64,000 nucleotides of DNA from Faecalicatena faecalis (GTDB lineage: Bacteria > Bacillota > Clostridia > Lachnospirales > Lachnospiraceae). The notes under the pieces are model-generated. The model was given only the letters and a program-made list of their open reading frames with translations. It had not been told where the DNA came from and made no database searches. Position numbers and translations under genes: made by a program. This document shows positions 31,142 to 39,923 of this stretch, piece after piece (within the stretch, counting starts at the first letter, position 1; each line of letters begins with the position of its first letter). The stretch is from positions 1 to 64,000 of the forward strand of contig NZ_JABACJ020000008.1 of assembly GCF_012524165.2 (NCBI RefSeq), read 5' to 3'.

Positions 31142-32068
31142 TTAGCCAAGTACTCCATCCATAAATGCAATAATCCCTGCCTCCACTTCATTTTTGATTG
31201 CTGCATAGTTATGGATCTCATGCCGATAGCCAGAGTATACTTTCGTAGTTACCTGATGTCCAGTGTCGCACAGCCAGTTAGACACTTCATAGATTCCTTT
31301 TCCATACTCGCCGACGGGATCCTGGTCCCCTCCGATATTATAAATCGAAAGCGTCTTCGGAACCTTTTGGGCCCATTGTGTCCCCTTAATGGCTTCCATC
31401 ATCTGTGTGAAATCATAGAGAGAACGGTTGCTGGTCGGTCTGGTGAAAGCATCAAATGGATCATCAGCATGGTCGCGCTGTACATAAGGGTCTGCGCAGA
31501 TCCATTCATTTCCGATCGTGATCTCTCCGCAGCGTTCCCCCATCCATCCCATCAATGCACCCGTAAATTCCGGGTTGGATTCTGTGCCGTGTCCATCCTC
31601 ACAGGTCTTTTTTAAAAGTTCTGCTGTTTCAGCCGCGCCGCGGAATGTTCCGGTAGTACCGCAGATCGTGATTCCAGCCAGATCATCCCCATATTTGGCT
31701 GCATAGTCTCTGGTGATAAAGGAGCCCATACTGTGTCCGAACAGGAAATAAGGCAGGTTCGGATATTTCTCACAGACCAGTTCTTTCAGGGTATGCTCGT
31801 CTTCCATCATGGTGCGGAATCCGGCATCGCCCCAGTCCCCCCATGCATCATTGACAATTGCAGTTTTGCCATGTCCGACATGGTCATCCGCTGCAACGAT
31901 GTAGCCTGCGTCCATGAAGCTGACGATCATATGCAGATACCGTCTGGAATGCTCGCCAAATCCGTGGATGATCTGGACGATTCCCTTCGGTTTGGCTGCC
32001 GGAACATAGATCCAGCCCTGGACCTCATCGCGTTTGTTGTAGGATGGGAAACTAACCTCATGTAACAT
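31142..32068 (-). CDS. Alpha/beta hydrolase, lysophospholipase/monoglyceride lipase type
   Basis: A 308-residue cytoplasmic Hydrolase_4 family enzyme. Oxyanion-type motif VQIIHGFGEHS, DDHVGHGKT, and nucleophile Ser113 in LFGHSMGSF. The distal YSGYRHEIHNY supplies the His. It has no signal peptide. Substrates are probably lipid or small esters but cannot be defined from sequence. GGAGG lies 7 nt before the ATG. It is monocistronic, convergent with folD, with its own strong promoter. Confidence 0.88.
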   Translation of the reverse strand: MLHEVSFPSYNKRDEVQGWIYVPAAKPKGIVQIIHGFGEHSRRYLHMIVSFMDAGYIVAADDHVGHGKTAIVNDAWGDWGDAGFRTMMEDEHTLKELVCEKYPNLPYFLFGHSMGSFITRDYAAKYGDDLAGITICGTTGTFRGAAETAELLKKTCEDGHGTESNPEFTGALMGWMGERCGEITIGNEWICADPYVQRDHADDPFDAFTRPTSNRSLYDFTQMMEAIKGTQWAQKVPKTLSIYNIGGDQDPVGEYGKGIYEVSNWLCDTGHQVTTKVYSGYRHEIHNYAAIKNEVEAGIIAFMDGVLG

Positions 32069-32109
32069 AATAACACCTCCGCTTTTAGGATAAATTTTAT
32101 GCTACTTTC

Positions 32110-32138
32110 ATTGTAGGGGGTATAGTAGAAAGTGTCAA
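32110..32138 (-). promoter_or_regulatory. Sigma-A promoter of the alpha/beta hydrolase
   Basis: Read on the minus strand, TTGACA (32138-32133) and TACAAT (32115-32110) are 17 bp apart, about 40 bp upstream of the start codon. Confidence 0.8.
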
Positions 32139-32183
32139 ATGGATTCTTAAGATATGTTAGGAAGGATTAGAGTGCAGGAGGAA

Positions 32184-32212
32184 TTGAACTGCCTATCCAC
32201 ACGTGCTATAGT
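32184..32212 (+). promoter_or_regulatory. Sigma-A promoter of the Cys-rich / MOSC-MoeB genes
   Basis: TTGAAC (32184-32189) and TATAGT (32207-32212) with 17-bp spacing and an extended TGC before the -10. Confidence 0.75.
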
Positions 32213-32276
32213 AGGAACAAAGAAAAGGAAGAAAAGAATGTCATAAGTAAAAGCATTTTCAAAGGAGTGTGAAGCC

Positions 32277-32603
32277 ATGAGTCAGGAAAAACAAGATTGG
32301 AAGGTAAAAAAATATTCTTTCTTCTGCCACAAGGAATGTGAATATTTCCCCTGCCATAAAACAAATGATCCAGAGAACTTTAATTGTCTGTTCTGCTATT
32401 GTCCATTATATGCACTGGGGGATGGATGCGGCGGGAATTTTCGGTATACAGAGAAAGGAGTCAAGGACTGTACAAACTGTCTGCTGCCGCATAAGAGAGA
32501 GAATTATGCATATGTTACTGGAAAGTATCAGGAGATTAAAGAGCTTGCACTGCGTCAGCGGACACAGAACGATAAGGAGCAGCCAGATGATACACAGGCA
32601 TAG
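32277..32603 (+). CDS. Cysteine-rich small-domain protein
   Basis: A 108-residue soluble protein with about eleven Cys in the first 80 residues: CHKECEYFPCH, CLFCYCPLYALGDGCGG and CTNCLLPH. This matches the cysteine-rich small domain family (PF04071 type), thought to bind metal; its function is not established. The C-terminus is charged. AAAGGAG precedes the ATG. It lies 40 bp before the MOSC-MoeB gene and shares its promoter, so it may belong to molybdenum/tungsten cofactor handling (inference). Confidence 0.75.
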   Translation: MSQEKQDWKVKKYSFFCHKECEYFPCHKTNDPENFNCLFCYCPLYALGDGCGGNFRYTEKGVKDCTNCLLPHKRENYAYVTGKYQEIKELALRQRTQNDKEQPDDTQA

Positions 32604-32643
32604 GAAAATTGGTGTGAGTAGTTATAGGAAGGAGTGAGATAGG

Positions 32644-33828
32644 ATGGAGATGCTAAAGAAGACGACAGTCCATATCAGCAGACTGCAGATATTTGAAGAG
32701 AAGAAGGCACCCGGCAGGCAGGTGGAGTCTGTACAGGTGGTGAAGAACGGCGGGATGAAAGGAGACCTTCACTGCGTGGATGACAAAAAGCCAATCAGTA
32801 TCATGACAGAAGATGTCTTACGTTTCCTGGAAGAGGAAGAAATCAAAGGCCTCTGCTTTCAGAGATTCAAGGCAAATCTGGTCATCAAAGGACGGTTGCA
32901 GCTTGAACCAGGGGACCAAGTCAAAGTGGGGAGTACGACACTGTTGATCACAGAGAAAAAAGGTCCCTGCTTTGAGGAATGCAGCCGTTATCAAAAGGAC
33001 CTGGACTGTAAACTTAGGGAATCCTGCTGGTTCGCTCAAGCCCTGGAGGAGGGTGAAATCCACGTGGGCGATCTACTGGAAAAGCAAGAGGCGTTCTCAT
33101 TTACTTACGACTGGGACCGCTACACAAGGCAGATGATGGTACCTGGCATGGGAAGAGAGAATCAGGAGCGTCTTAAGAATGCATCCGTCCTGGTAGTGGG
33201 AGCAGGAGGCCTGGGATGTCCCGTCCTGACCGCTCTCGCAGAGGCTGGAATCGGGAGAATCGGAGTGATGGACGGGGATGTGATCGAGCGGACCAACTTA
33301 AACCGTCAATATCTGTATACTCCTGCGGATATTGGGAAGAAGAAGGCTGTCTGTGCCGGAGCGTGGCTCAGGCGTTTCCGCCCGGATATAAAAGTACAGA
33401 TCTGGGAGGAGCGCATGACAGAAGAAAATGGCAGAGAGATTGTACCTTCCTTTGATCTGGTCATGTGTGCGGTAGACCAGGTGCAGACCCGCATGATGAT
33501 CAACCGGATTGCCATGGAATGCAAAAAACCGTTGATTGATGGGGCTATCGATGGAGCTTATGGTACAGTAACGGCGGTGACGGATGAGAATGCCCCCTGT
33601 CTTGCCTGCATGAATCCGGAAGGGAAAGAACAGGAGCATGTAAGCAGCTCTCTGGGGACGACTACGATGATTGTGGGTGCCCTAGAGGCACAGTTTGCAA
33701 TCAGCTATCTCACGGGACAGGAACGAAAGGGCAGCAGTATGCTGAGTTATGATGGAATCTATGGCAGTGTCGAGGAAATCCCTGTGGTGAAAAACCCAGA
33801 ATGCCCGGTCTGCAGCTGGATCAAATAG
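32644..33828 (+). CDS. MOSC domain - MoeB/ThiF-type E1 fusion protein
   Basis: A 394-residue fusion. Residues about 1-145 form a MOSC domain (GGMKGDLHCVDDKKPISIM, RFKANLVIKG, GPCFEECSRY), a family linked to sulfur carriage and cofactor modification. Residues about 155-394 form a MoeB/ThiF adenylyltransferase: YTRQMMVPGMG, nucleotide loop VVGAGGLGCPVL (about 183), NLNRQYLYTPADIGKKKA, and the zinc pairs CLAC (about 319) and CPVC (about 390). The E1 half should adenylate the C-terminal Gly-Gly of the MoaD-like protein encoded at 36518, enabling its thiocarboxylation. AAGGAG lies upstream of the ATG. The fusion ties sulfur transfer and carrier activation in one chain. Confidence 0.85.
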   Translation: MEMLKKTTVHISRLQIFEEKKAPGRQVESVQVVKNGGMKGDLHCVDDKKPISIMTEDVLRFLEEEEIKGLCFQRFKANLVIKGRLQLEPGDQVKVGSTTLLITEKKGPCFEECSRYQKDLDCKLRESCWFAQALEEGEIHVGDLLEKQEAFSFTYDWDRYTRQMMVPGMGRENQERLKNASVLVVGAGGLGCPVLTALAEAGIGRIGVMDGDVIERTNLNRQYLYTPADIGKKKAVCAGAWLRRFRPDIKVQIWEERMTEENGREIVPSFDLVMCAVDQVQTRMMINRIAMECKKPLIDGAIDGAYGTVTAVTDENAPCLACMNPEGKEQEHVSSSLGTTTMIVGALEAQFAISYLTGQERKGSSMLSYDGIYGSVEEIPVVKNPECPVCSWIK

Positions 33829-33987
33829 TCCAAATAAAATACCTTAAGCTATTATAAAGTCAACAATCACGGGAGGACTAGGTCAGAAAAGAAAAAACAT
33901 TTGATAAAAAATTAACATAATTCGACATAAAATATGAAAATTAACAAAAATTTAAAAAATTCCCTAGCATTATCAGTTAACTTATAT

Positions 33988-33993
33988 TATAAT
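33988..33993 (+). promoter_or_regulatory. Likely -10 element of the tungsten AOR operon
   Basis: TATAAT at 33988-33993 about 25 bp before the riboswitch aptamer, behind a very AT-rich stretch (33890-33965) that could act as an UP element. The -35 position reads TAGCAT, a poor match. Confidence 0.5.
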
Positions 33994-34014
33994 ATTTACA
34001 GAAACATGTAAATA

Positions 34015-34122
34015 AACTCCGAGTCCCGGAGTTCTGACGTATGAGGGCCGATTAAGCATACGGGAAGGCGGGACCAATGGGTAGCACGGGTAACGGTGCT
34101 GCCTGCCGAATTGCAAAGGAGT
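34015..34122 (+). ncRNA. Molybdenum/tungsten cofactor (Moco/Tuco-type) riboswitch
   Basis: A 108-nt structured leader directly before a tungsten AOR operon. The 5' ACTCC (34016-34020) can close a P1 stem with GGAGT (34118-34122). Between them lie GGGCCGATTAAG (34045-34056), CGGGAAGGCGGGACC (34061-34075), an internal hairpin GGTAGCAC/GTGCTGCC, and CTGCCGAATTGCAAAGGAG. These blocks resemble the Moco RNA family as I remember it; a covariance-model search would settle it. ACTCCG can alternatively pair locally with CGGAGT (34027-34032). Association with W genes suggests the tungsten-cofactor variant. Confidence 0.72.
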
Positions 34123-34160
34123 CCATTATTATGCCGGCCGGCGTAGTAATGGATTTTTTT
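34122..34160 (+). terminator. Terminator forming the riboswitch expression platform
   Basis: TCCATTATTATGCC pairs with GGCGTAGTAATGGA around GGCC, followed by seven T. It abuts the 3' strand of aptamer P1 and lies before the ribosome binding site of the ferredoxin gene, implying transcriptional control. Confidence 0.88.
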
Positions 34161-34180
34161 AATGAAGGAGGTATTGGCTA

Positions 34181-34660
34181 ATGGGAAAACAGTTATTGAT
34201 TAAGCCCGAGAAATGCCTGGGATGCAGAACCTGCGAACTGGTCTGCTCCTTTGGGCACAATGGAGCATTTAATCCAAGATTTGCCAACGTCAGTGTTATG
34301 GCGTATGAGGAGGCAGCCATCTGTATTCCGGTCATGTGTATGCAGTGCGAAGATCCATGCTGCCTGGAAGTATGCCCGGTAGGTGCAATTTCCAGAGATG
34401 ACAAGGATGCAGTTGTGATCAATCAGGATAAGTGCATCGGCTGCAAGATGTGTATGAACGCATGTCCACTTGGCAACATCGGATTCAATACGGAGAGAAG
34501 GCAGGTACATAAGTGTGACTTGTGCGGCGGAGACCCGAAGTGCGCGAAGTTCTGTCCGACAGGAGCAATTTCCTATGAAGACCCGGAAGAGGGCATTGAC
34601 AGGAAGCGTGCAATTGCCGATCACTTTAAAGATGTATTTGGAGAGGAGGCAAAAGCATGA
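34181..34660 (+). CDS. Four-cluster ferredoxin subunit of the tungsten AOR
   Basis: A 159-residue iron-sulfur protein of the HycB/DmsB-like class. Four Cys-rich motifs are visible: [37 protein letters not shown] and [15 protein letters not shown], enough for four [4Fe-4S] clusters. It should pass electrons from the tungsten subunit to the Nuo-like subunits. GAAGGAGG precedes the ATG. Its stop overlaps the ATG of the AOR gene, implying translational coupling and a fixed stoichiometry. Confidence 0.92.
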   Translation: MGKQLLIKPEKCLGCRTCELVCSFGHNGAFNPRFANVSVMAYEEAAICIPVMCMQCEDPCCLEVCPVGAISRDDKDAVVINQDKCIGCKMCMNACPLGNIGFNTERRQVHKCDLCGGDPKCAKFCPTGAISYEDPEEGIDRKRAIADHFKDVFGEEAKA

Positions 34661-36459
34661 TGTACGGATATATGGGACAGATTATCAGAGTGAATTTATC
34701 AGATGGCACAGTGAAAAAAGAACCGCTGAACATGCAGTCTGCAAAGGATTACATAGGTGCAAGAGGACTGGGGACCAAGTATTTTTGCGATGAAGTAGAT
34801 CCGAAGGTTGAGCCGCTGGGACCGGACAACAAACTGATCTTTATGACAGGACCGCTGACCGGAACGGCAGCTTCCTGCAGCGGACGTTTTGAAGTCGTTG
34901 CGAAGGCACCTCTTACCGGGACCATAGGTGCAGCCAATTCCGGCGGACATTTCGGACCGGAGCTTAAGTTTGCAGGCTATGACGGAATTATTTTCGAGGG
35001 GGTCAGTGACCACCCGGTTTATCTGTATATCAATGATGATGTGGTAGAGTTAAGAGATGCGAAGGATCTGTGGGGCAGGACCGTCTATGATACGACAGAT
35101 GAGCTGAACAGAATCTGCGGCCCGTCATTCCGGGTTTCCTGTATCGGACCGACAGGCGAGAACCTGTGTCTGTATGCGGGGGTTATGAATGATAAGCACC
35201 GTGCAGCAGGACGAGGCGGCATGGGCGCTGTAATGGGAAGCAAGATGCTGAAAGCCGTAGTGGTAAAAGGAACGAAGTCCATTTACGTTGCAAGGCCGGA
35301 GGGCTTCATGGATGCAATCGAGAATGCAAGGAAGGTATTAAAGGCTCATCCGGTTACCGGAGAAGGGCTTGGAGCATATGGAACGGAGATTCTGGTCAAT
35401 ATCATCAATGAATCAGGAGCACTGCCGAAGAACAACGGACGTGACGGCTCTGTCTATGCAGATGCAGATAATATTTCCGGCGAGACACTGGCAGAGAAGT
35501 ATCTAATCCGCAACAAGGGCTGCTTTGGATGCTGCATCGGCTGCGGACGTGTGGTAGATATCCCGAACGGACAGTTCAAGTCCAGAGGAGAGGGACCGGA
35601 GTATGAGGCAGCATGGTCCTTTGGTGCGGACTGTGGAATCGATGACCTGGAGGCAGTATGTAAGGCGAACTTCACCTGTAATGAATATGGATTTGATCCG
35701 ATCACACTTGGAGCGACCATCGCCTGTGCGATGGAATTATTCGAAGCAGGTTATCTGACAGAAGAGGATACGGGAGGAATCCCGATTCGTTTCGGTGATG
35801 CACCGACCATGGTCAAACTGGCAGAGATGACAGGAAAGAACGAGGGCTTTGGCGCTCAGCTTGCTCTTGGTTCCTACCGTCTGGCAGAGAAGTACGGACA
35901 CCCAGAATTATCCATGTCTGTGAAGAAGCAGGAGATGCCGGCCTATGACGGCCGTGCAATGCAGGGAATCGGTCTGGAGTATGCAACTTCCAACCGCGGC
36001 GGCTGCCATGTACGTGGTTACATGACTTCACCGGAGGTCCTTGGGCTTCCAGTCAAGATGGATCCGCTGGTAACAGAAGGAAAGGCTTCCATGCTGAAGG
36101 TCTTCCAGGATCTGACGGCATTGATCGATTCCGTAGGAATCTGTCTGTTTACCTCCTTTGCAATTGGGCTGCCGGAGGTGGCAGCACAGTACCGCGAGGC
36201 AGTTGGAAGCGACGAATCAGATGCGGATATCCTGCTCAAAGGCGAGCGTGTATGGAATCTGGAGAAGAAGTTCAACATCGCTGCTGGAGTGGAGAAGGAT
36301 ACGCTTCCGCCGAGGCTTTTAAGAGAGCAGCTGCCGGAAGGACCTGCAAAGGGCAAGGTCAACGATCTCTATACGATGCTGGCAGAATATTATCAGGTAA
36401 GAGGCTGGGATGCAGAAGGGATTCCGACACCTGAGAAGGAACAGGAATTAGGTTTATAG
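34657..36459 (+). CDS. Tungsten-containing aldehyde ferredoxin oxidoreductase (AOR), catalytic subunit
   Basis: A 600-residue AOR-family enzyme with a bis-pterin tungsten site and one [4Fe-4S] cluster; it oxidises aldehydes to acids. It starts [17 protein letters not shown], has [17 protein letters not shown] and [19 protein letters not shown] typical of the family. Cluster ligands are C289, C292 or C293, and C296 in CFGCCIGC, with the fourth near C496 in DSVGICLF. Context (TupABC, MoeA, MoaD and the cofactor riboswitch) supports tungsten over molybdenum. The ATG at 34657 or 34660 may start translation. Exact aldehyde range is unknown. Confidence 0.95.
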   Translation: MMYGYMGQIIRVNLSDGTVKKEPLNMQSAKDYIGARGLGTKYFCDEVDPKVEPLGPDNKLIFMTGPLTGTAASCSGRFEVVAKAPLTGTIGAANSGGHFGPELKFAGYDGIIFEGVSDHPVYLYINDDVVELRDAKDLWGRTVYDTTDELNRICGPSFRVSCIGPTGENLCLYAGVMNDKHRAAGRGGMGAVMGSKMLKAVVVKGTKSIYVARPEGFMDAIENARKVLKAHPVTGEGLGAYGTEILVNIINESGALPKNNGRDGSVYADADNISGETLAEKYLIRNKGCFGCCIGCGRVVDIPNGQFKSRGEGPEYEAAWSFGADCGIDDLEAVCKANFTCNEYGFDPITLGATIACAMELFEAGYLTEEDTGGIPIRFGDAPTMVKLAEMTGKNEGFGAQLALGSYRLAEKYGHPELSMSVKKQEMPAYDGRAMQGIGLEYATSNRGGCHVRGYMTSPEVLGLPVKMDPLVTEGKASMLKVFQDLTALIDSVGICLFTSFAIGLPEVAAQYREAVGSDESDADILLKGERVWNLEKKFNIAAGVEKDTLPPRLLREQLPEGPAKGKVNDLYTMLAEYYQVRGWDAEGIPTPEKEQELGL

Positions 36460-36469
36460 AAAAAGGCTG

Positions 36470-36496
36470 CGGCAGGGGCTTAGAAAACCTCTGCCG
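36470..36496 (+). other. Intra-operon hairpin between AOR and moaD
   Basis: CGGCAGGGG (36470-36478) pairs with CCTCTGCCG (36488-36496) with one G-U pair. The T-run is absent, so an mRNA-processing or stabilising hairpin for the preceding AOR message is more likely than termination. Confidence 0.55.
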
Positions 36497-36517
36497 TATA
36501 AAAAAGGAGATGAAGCA

Positions 36518-36793
36518 ATGCAGATCAAGTTTTTTGCTTATCTCAGAGATTATACCGGCTGCAAGACGACAGATTTCCCCTATGAGGAAGATCTCTACCA
36601 TCTGGCACATTCCCTCTGTGATGTTTACGGGGAAAAGCTGAGGAAGAAGATGCTTACAGCCGATGGAGAGGACCTGGGAGAAGAGATCATCATTCTGGTC
36701 AACGGCAGACATGTGGCACATCTGGGAGGGATTCATGCAAAGCTTCTCCCGGATGATGTGGTTTCGATATTCCCTGTTGTTGCAGGCGGGTAA
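36518..36793 (+). CDS. moaD: MoaD-family sulfur carrier protein
   Basis: A 91-residue ubiquitin-fold protein that ends in VVAGG; the terminal Gly-Gly is thiocarboxylated and donates sulfur to form the dithiolene of the pterin cofactor. It begins MQIKFFAYLRDYTGCKTTDF. It lies inside the tungsten AOR operon, and its presumed activating enzyme is the MOSC-MoeB fusion upstream. AAAAAGGAGA precedes the ATG. A dedicated carrier in AOR operons is a familiar pattern. Confidence 0.88.
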   Translation: MQIKFFAYLRDYTGCKTTDFPYEEDLYHLAHSLCDVYGEKLRKKMLTADGEDLGEEIIILVNGRHVAHLGGIHAKLLPDDVVSIFPVVAGG

Positions 36794-36795
36794 AG

Positions 36796-37281
36796 GTGGT
36801 GGAATTTTTGGAAGTATCCATAGAAAGTATCGATCAGATCATTCATTCTTATGAATGCAGCCAGAGATATGCACTGGCTATCATGCAGGATATGCAGAGG
36901 ACTTACCAGTATGTGCCCAGAGAGGGCATGGAGGCGCTGGCACAGTATCTGGACTGTCCGGTGTCGGCGTTATATGCCATGGCTACTTTTTATAAGGCAT
37001 TGAGCCTGGTGCCAAAAGGCGAGCATATTATCAAATGCTGCGACGGTACGGCATGCCATATCAGAGGTGCATCGACACTGATAGACGGAGTGAAAAGGGA
37101 ACTGGGCATTGAGCCGGGTGAGACCACAGAGGACGGTTTTTTCTCCTTTGAGACGGTCAACTGCTTGGGCTCCTGCGCACTGGCCCCGGTGCTGGTCGTA
37201 GATGACGTATATTATGGAAAAGTAACGCTTGAGAAATTAAAAGAGATTATAGCGGATGTCCGGAAAGGTGGTGCTGCATAG
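36796..37281 (+). CDS. NuoE-like [2Fe-2S] thioredoxin-fold subunit
   Basis: A 161-residue NADH dehydrogenase 24-kDa-type protein. Helical N-terminus with YVPREGMEALAQYL and ALYAMATFYKAL, then a thioredoxin-like domain with the [2Fe-2S] ligands in CCDGTACHIRG and VNCLGSCALAP. With the next two proteins it forms an NADH-linked module like HydABC/NuoEFG. The likely start is GTG at 36796 or 36799; no clear ribosome binding site, and translation may be coupled to moaD, whose stop is 2 nt before. Confidence 0.88.
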   Translation: MVEFLEVSIESIDQIIHSYECSQRYALAIMQDMQRTYQYVPREGMEALAQYLDCPVSALYAMATFYKALSLVPKGEHIIKCCDGTACHIRGASTLIDGVKRELGIEPGETTEDGFFSFETVNCLGSCALAPVLVVDDVYYGKVTLEKLKEIIADVRKGGAA

Positions 37282-39102
37282 ATGGAAAAGCAGATTCTGA
37301 TATGTTGTGGTACCGGATGCCGGGCAAACGGCAGTATGAAGGTCGTGGAGGCTCTGAATGAGGCGGCCAGGGAACAGGGAGCAGACGCCCGGGTGATCGC
37401 GGACGTGAAGACAACCGGGTGCAATGGTTTCTGTGAGAACGGACCGATCGTAAAGATCCTGCCGGACAATCTTGTATACTATAAAGTAAAGCCCGCAGAT
37501 GCGAAGGAAATCATAGAAAAGACGGTACAAAGCGGGGAAGAGATTCCGCGGCTTATGTATAAGGATGATACCGGGACCCGGGTACGTTCCCAGGAGGAAA
37601 ACCCGTTCTACGCCCATCAGCATAAGGTGGCCCTGAGGCACATCGGGCGGATCGACCCGGAGAATATTGAGGATTATTTAAAGGAAGGCGGATATGAAGC
37701 ACTTAAGAGGGCTGTATCCATGACTTCCGATGAGATTATTACAGAGGTGGAGAAGTCCGGGCTGCGCGGAAGAGGCGGTGCAGGCTTCCCGGCGGGAAGA
37801 AAGTGGCGGACCGCCGCATCCTATGAACACTTCCCAAAATATGTAGCATGCAATGGAGATGAGGGTGATCCCGGTGCATTCATGGACCGCTCGATCCTGG
37901 AAGGAGATCCCCACTGTGTGATCGAAGGACTGGCAATTGCTGCAGTCGCAGTCGGAGCGGAGGAAGGATTTTTCTATATCCGTGATGAGTATGACCTGGC
38001 AGTGAAGCATATCAAAAAGGCAATTCAGGATGCCGAGGAGAGAGGAATCATCGGGGAATCGGTGATGGGATCTTCCCACAGACTGAAGCTTTCTGTGGTA
38101 CGGGGCGGCGGAGCTTTCGTATGCGGAGAGTCCACGGCGTTGATGGCATCCATCGAAGGCAGGGTGGGAGAGCCGAGAGCCAAGTATATCCGTTCTGTAC
38201 AGAGAGGCCTGTGGAATCAGCCGACTGTACTGAACAATGTGGAGACACTGGCGAATATCCCGGTCATTATCCAGGAGGGCGGAGATGCGTTCGCCAGGAT
38301 CGGGACAAAGAACAGCAGCGGCACAAAGGTATTTGCTCTGGTCGGTAAGGTCAAGAGGACCGGACTGGTGGAAGTGCCGATGGGTACAACGCTGCGTCAT
38401 CTGATCTATGACATCGGCGGTGGAATCCTGAACAACCGTGCATTTAAGGCGGTGCAGACAGGAGGTCCGTCAGGAGGCTGTATCCCGGAATCCATGCTGG
38501 ATCTGGAGGTGGATTTTGATTCTCTGGCCGAGTATGGGGCCATGATGGGGTCCGGCGGTATGATCGTCATGGATGACAGAAGCTGTATGGTGGAGGTTGC
38601 CAGATATTATACCAACTTCCTGTGTGAGGAGAGCTGTGGAAAATGTACCCCATGCCGTGAGGGCTTGAGAAGGACGCTTGAGATCCTGACCGATATCTGC
38701 GAAGGCAGAGGCCGGGAAGGTGATATTGAACTTCTGGAGCGTTTAGGACACGCGATGCAGGATGCATCCCTGTGCAGCCTTGGCAAGACGGCGGCCAACC
38801 CGGTACTGACGACGATTCAGTATTTTCGGGAGGAATATGAGGCACATATCCGTGAGAAGAGATGTCCTGCGGGCGTGTGCAAGGAGCTGACCAGATTCGC
38901 GATCCAGCCGGAGAAATGTATCGGCTGTGACATGTGTGCAAGAGGATGTCCGGCGTATGCGATCAGTGGCGGCAAGAAGGAAGTACATACCATTGACCAG
39001 ACGAAGTGTATCGCCTGCGGAAGCTGCCGGGAGGCATGTAAGTTTGACGCGGTGGTCACTCTGGGAAGAAATGACGTGGCAGAAAGGGGGCAGCAGGCAT
39101 GA
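37282..39102 (+). CDS. NuoF-like NADH-binding FMN/Fe-S subunit
   Basis: A 606-residue protein like HydB/NfnF-type NuoF. An N-terminal thioredoxin-like [2Fe-2S] domain (CCGTGCRANG, TGCNGFCENGP) is followed by the NADH/FMN domain (RGRGGAGFPAGRKW, ACNGDEGDPGAFMDR), then CGKCTPCREG with a later Cys for a [4Fe-4S] cluster, and two C-terminal ferredoxin clusters (CIGCDMCARGCPAYAI, CIACGSCREACKFDAV). Such architecture occurs in electron-bifurcating complexes, so this complex may use NAD and ferredoxin together (inference). AAAGGTGG precedes the ATG; its stop overlaps the next gene. Confidence 0.92.
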   Translation: MEKQILICCGTGCRANGSMKVVEALNEAAREQGADARVIADVKTTGCNGFCENGPIVKILPDNLVYYKVKPADAKEIIEKTVQSGEEIPRLMYKDDTGTRVRSQEENPFYAHQHKVALRHIGRIDPENIEDYLKEGGYEALKRAVSMTSDEIITEVEKSGLRGRGGAGFPAGRKWRTAASYEHFPKYVACNGDEGDPGAFMDRSILEGDPHCVIEGLAIAAVAVGAEEGFFYIRDEYDLAVKHIKKAIQDAEERGIIGESVMGSSHRLKLSVVRGGGAFVCGESTALMASIEGRVGEPRAKYIRSVQRGLWNQPTVLNNVETLANIPVIIQEGGDAFARIGTKNSSGTKVFALVGKVKRTGLVEVPMGTTLRHLIYDIGGGILNNRAFKAVQTGGPSGGCIPESMLDLEVDFDSLAEYGAMMGSGGMIVMDDRSCMVEVARYYTNFLCEESCGKCTPCREGLRRTLEILTDICEGRGREGDIELLERLGHAMQDASLCSLGKTAANPVLTTIQYFREEYEAHIREKRCPAGVCKELTRFAIQPEKCIGCDMCARGCPAYAISGGKKEVHTIDQTKCIACGSCREACKFDAVVTLGRNDVAERGQQA

Positions 39103-39851
39103 TTGAGATTACGATAAATGGAAAAGCCTGTACCTGCGAGAAGGGAGAGTTCCTTCTTGATGTTGCCAGGAGGAATGGTTTTTATATCCCGACTTTGTGC
39201 CATCATCCCGGTCTTGCGGAGCAGGGCTGCTGCAGAGTGTGTCTGGTGGAGGTCGTGGAACGTGGAAAGAGCAAGATCGTGGTATCCTGTGTGTATCCTG
39301 TGGAACGGCCCTGTGAAGTCTATACGGACAGTGACCGGGTCAGAGAGGACCGGGGCGCAGTCCTGATGCTTCTGGCTATGAGAGCGCCGGAGAGTCCTGA
39401 GATTGCAGCACTGTGCAGACAGTATGGTGCCATAGACGGCAGCCGTTTCAAGCCCATTCAGGGAGAAAAGTGCATCATGTGCGGCTTGTGTGCAAGAGCC
39501 TGCGCAAGCCTGGGAACAGGTGCCATTTCTACGGTCATGAGGGGAACAGCGAAAAAGATTTCCACCCCGTATGATGAGCCGAGCAGTGCCTGTATCGGAT
39601 GCTTAAGCTGTGTGAAGGTCTGCCCGACCAGCGCGATCTCATTTACAGACGGCCCTGAAAAACGGAGCATCTGGGGACGGGAGTTCGAACTGGTCCACTG
39701 CCGGGAATGCGGCACTGTGATCGGGACCAGGGAAGAAATCGAATATGCGGCTAAACGCTGCGGCGAGGAGCCAGAGGAAATCTGTCCGGAATGCCGGAAG
39801 AAAAAGATGGCAGATGTGATGGCGCATACCTATGGAGAGTGTGAGATATAA
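39099..39851 (+). CDS. NuoG-like N-terminal [2Fe-2S]/ferredoxin subunit with C-terminal zinc-ribbon-like tail
   Basis: A 250-residue protein. Residues 1-80 form a [2Fe-2S] ferredoxin domain (CHHPGLAEQGCCRVCLVEV, CVYPV), followed by the His-Cys region, then CIMCGLCARAC and CIGCLSCVKVCP for two [4Fe-4S] clusters. The C-terminal 50 residues have HCRECGTVIG and CPECRKKK, a zinc-ribbon-like pair. It corresponds to the small NuoG/HydA N-terminal module without the molybdopterin fold. ATG overlaps the stop of the NuoF-like gene. Last gene of the AOR operon. Confidence 0.88.
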   Translation: MIEITINGKACTCEKGEFLLDVARRNGFYIPTLCHHPGLAEQGCCRVCLVEVVERGKSKIVVSCVYPVERPCEVYTDSDRVREDRGAVLMLLAMRAPESPEIAALCRQYGAIDGSRFKPIQGEKCIMCGLCARACASLGTGAISTVMRGTAKKISTPYDEPSSACIGCLSCVKVCPTSAISFTDGPEKRSIWGREFELVHCRECGTVIGTREEIEYAAKRCGEEPEEICPECRKKKMADVMAHTYGECEI

Positions 39852-39923
39852 CAAGGTATTTGTAGAGCCTAGCAAGACATATACCTGAATTCTTAGCGAG
39901 GTATTTCATGAGCTTAGTATTCA

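Noticed and set aside
31112..31615. Plus-strand frame opposite the alpha/beta hydrolase
   Set aside because: It overlaps the hydrolase catalytic region in antisense and starts in the shared terminator region.
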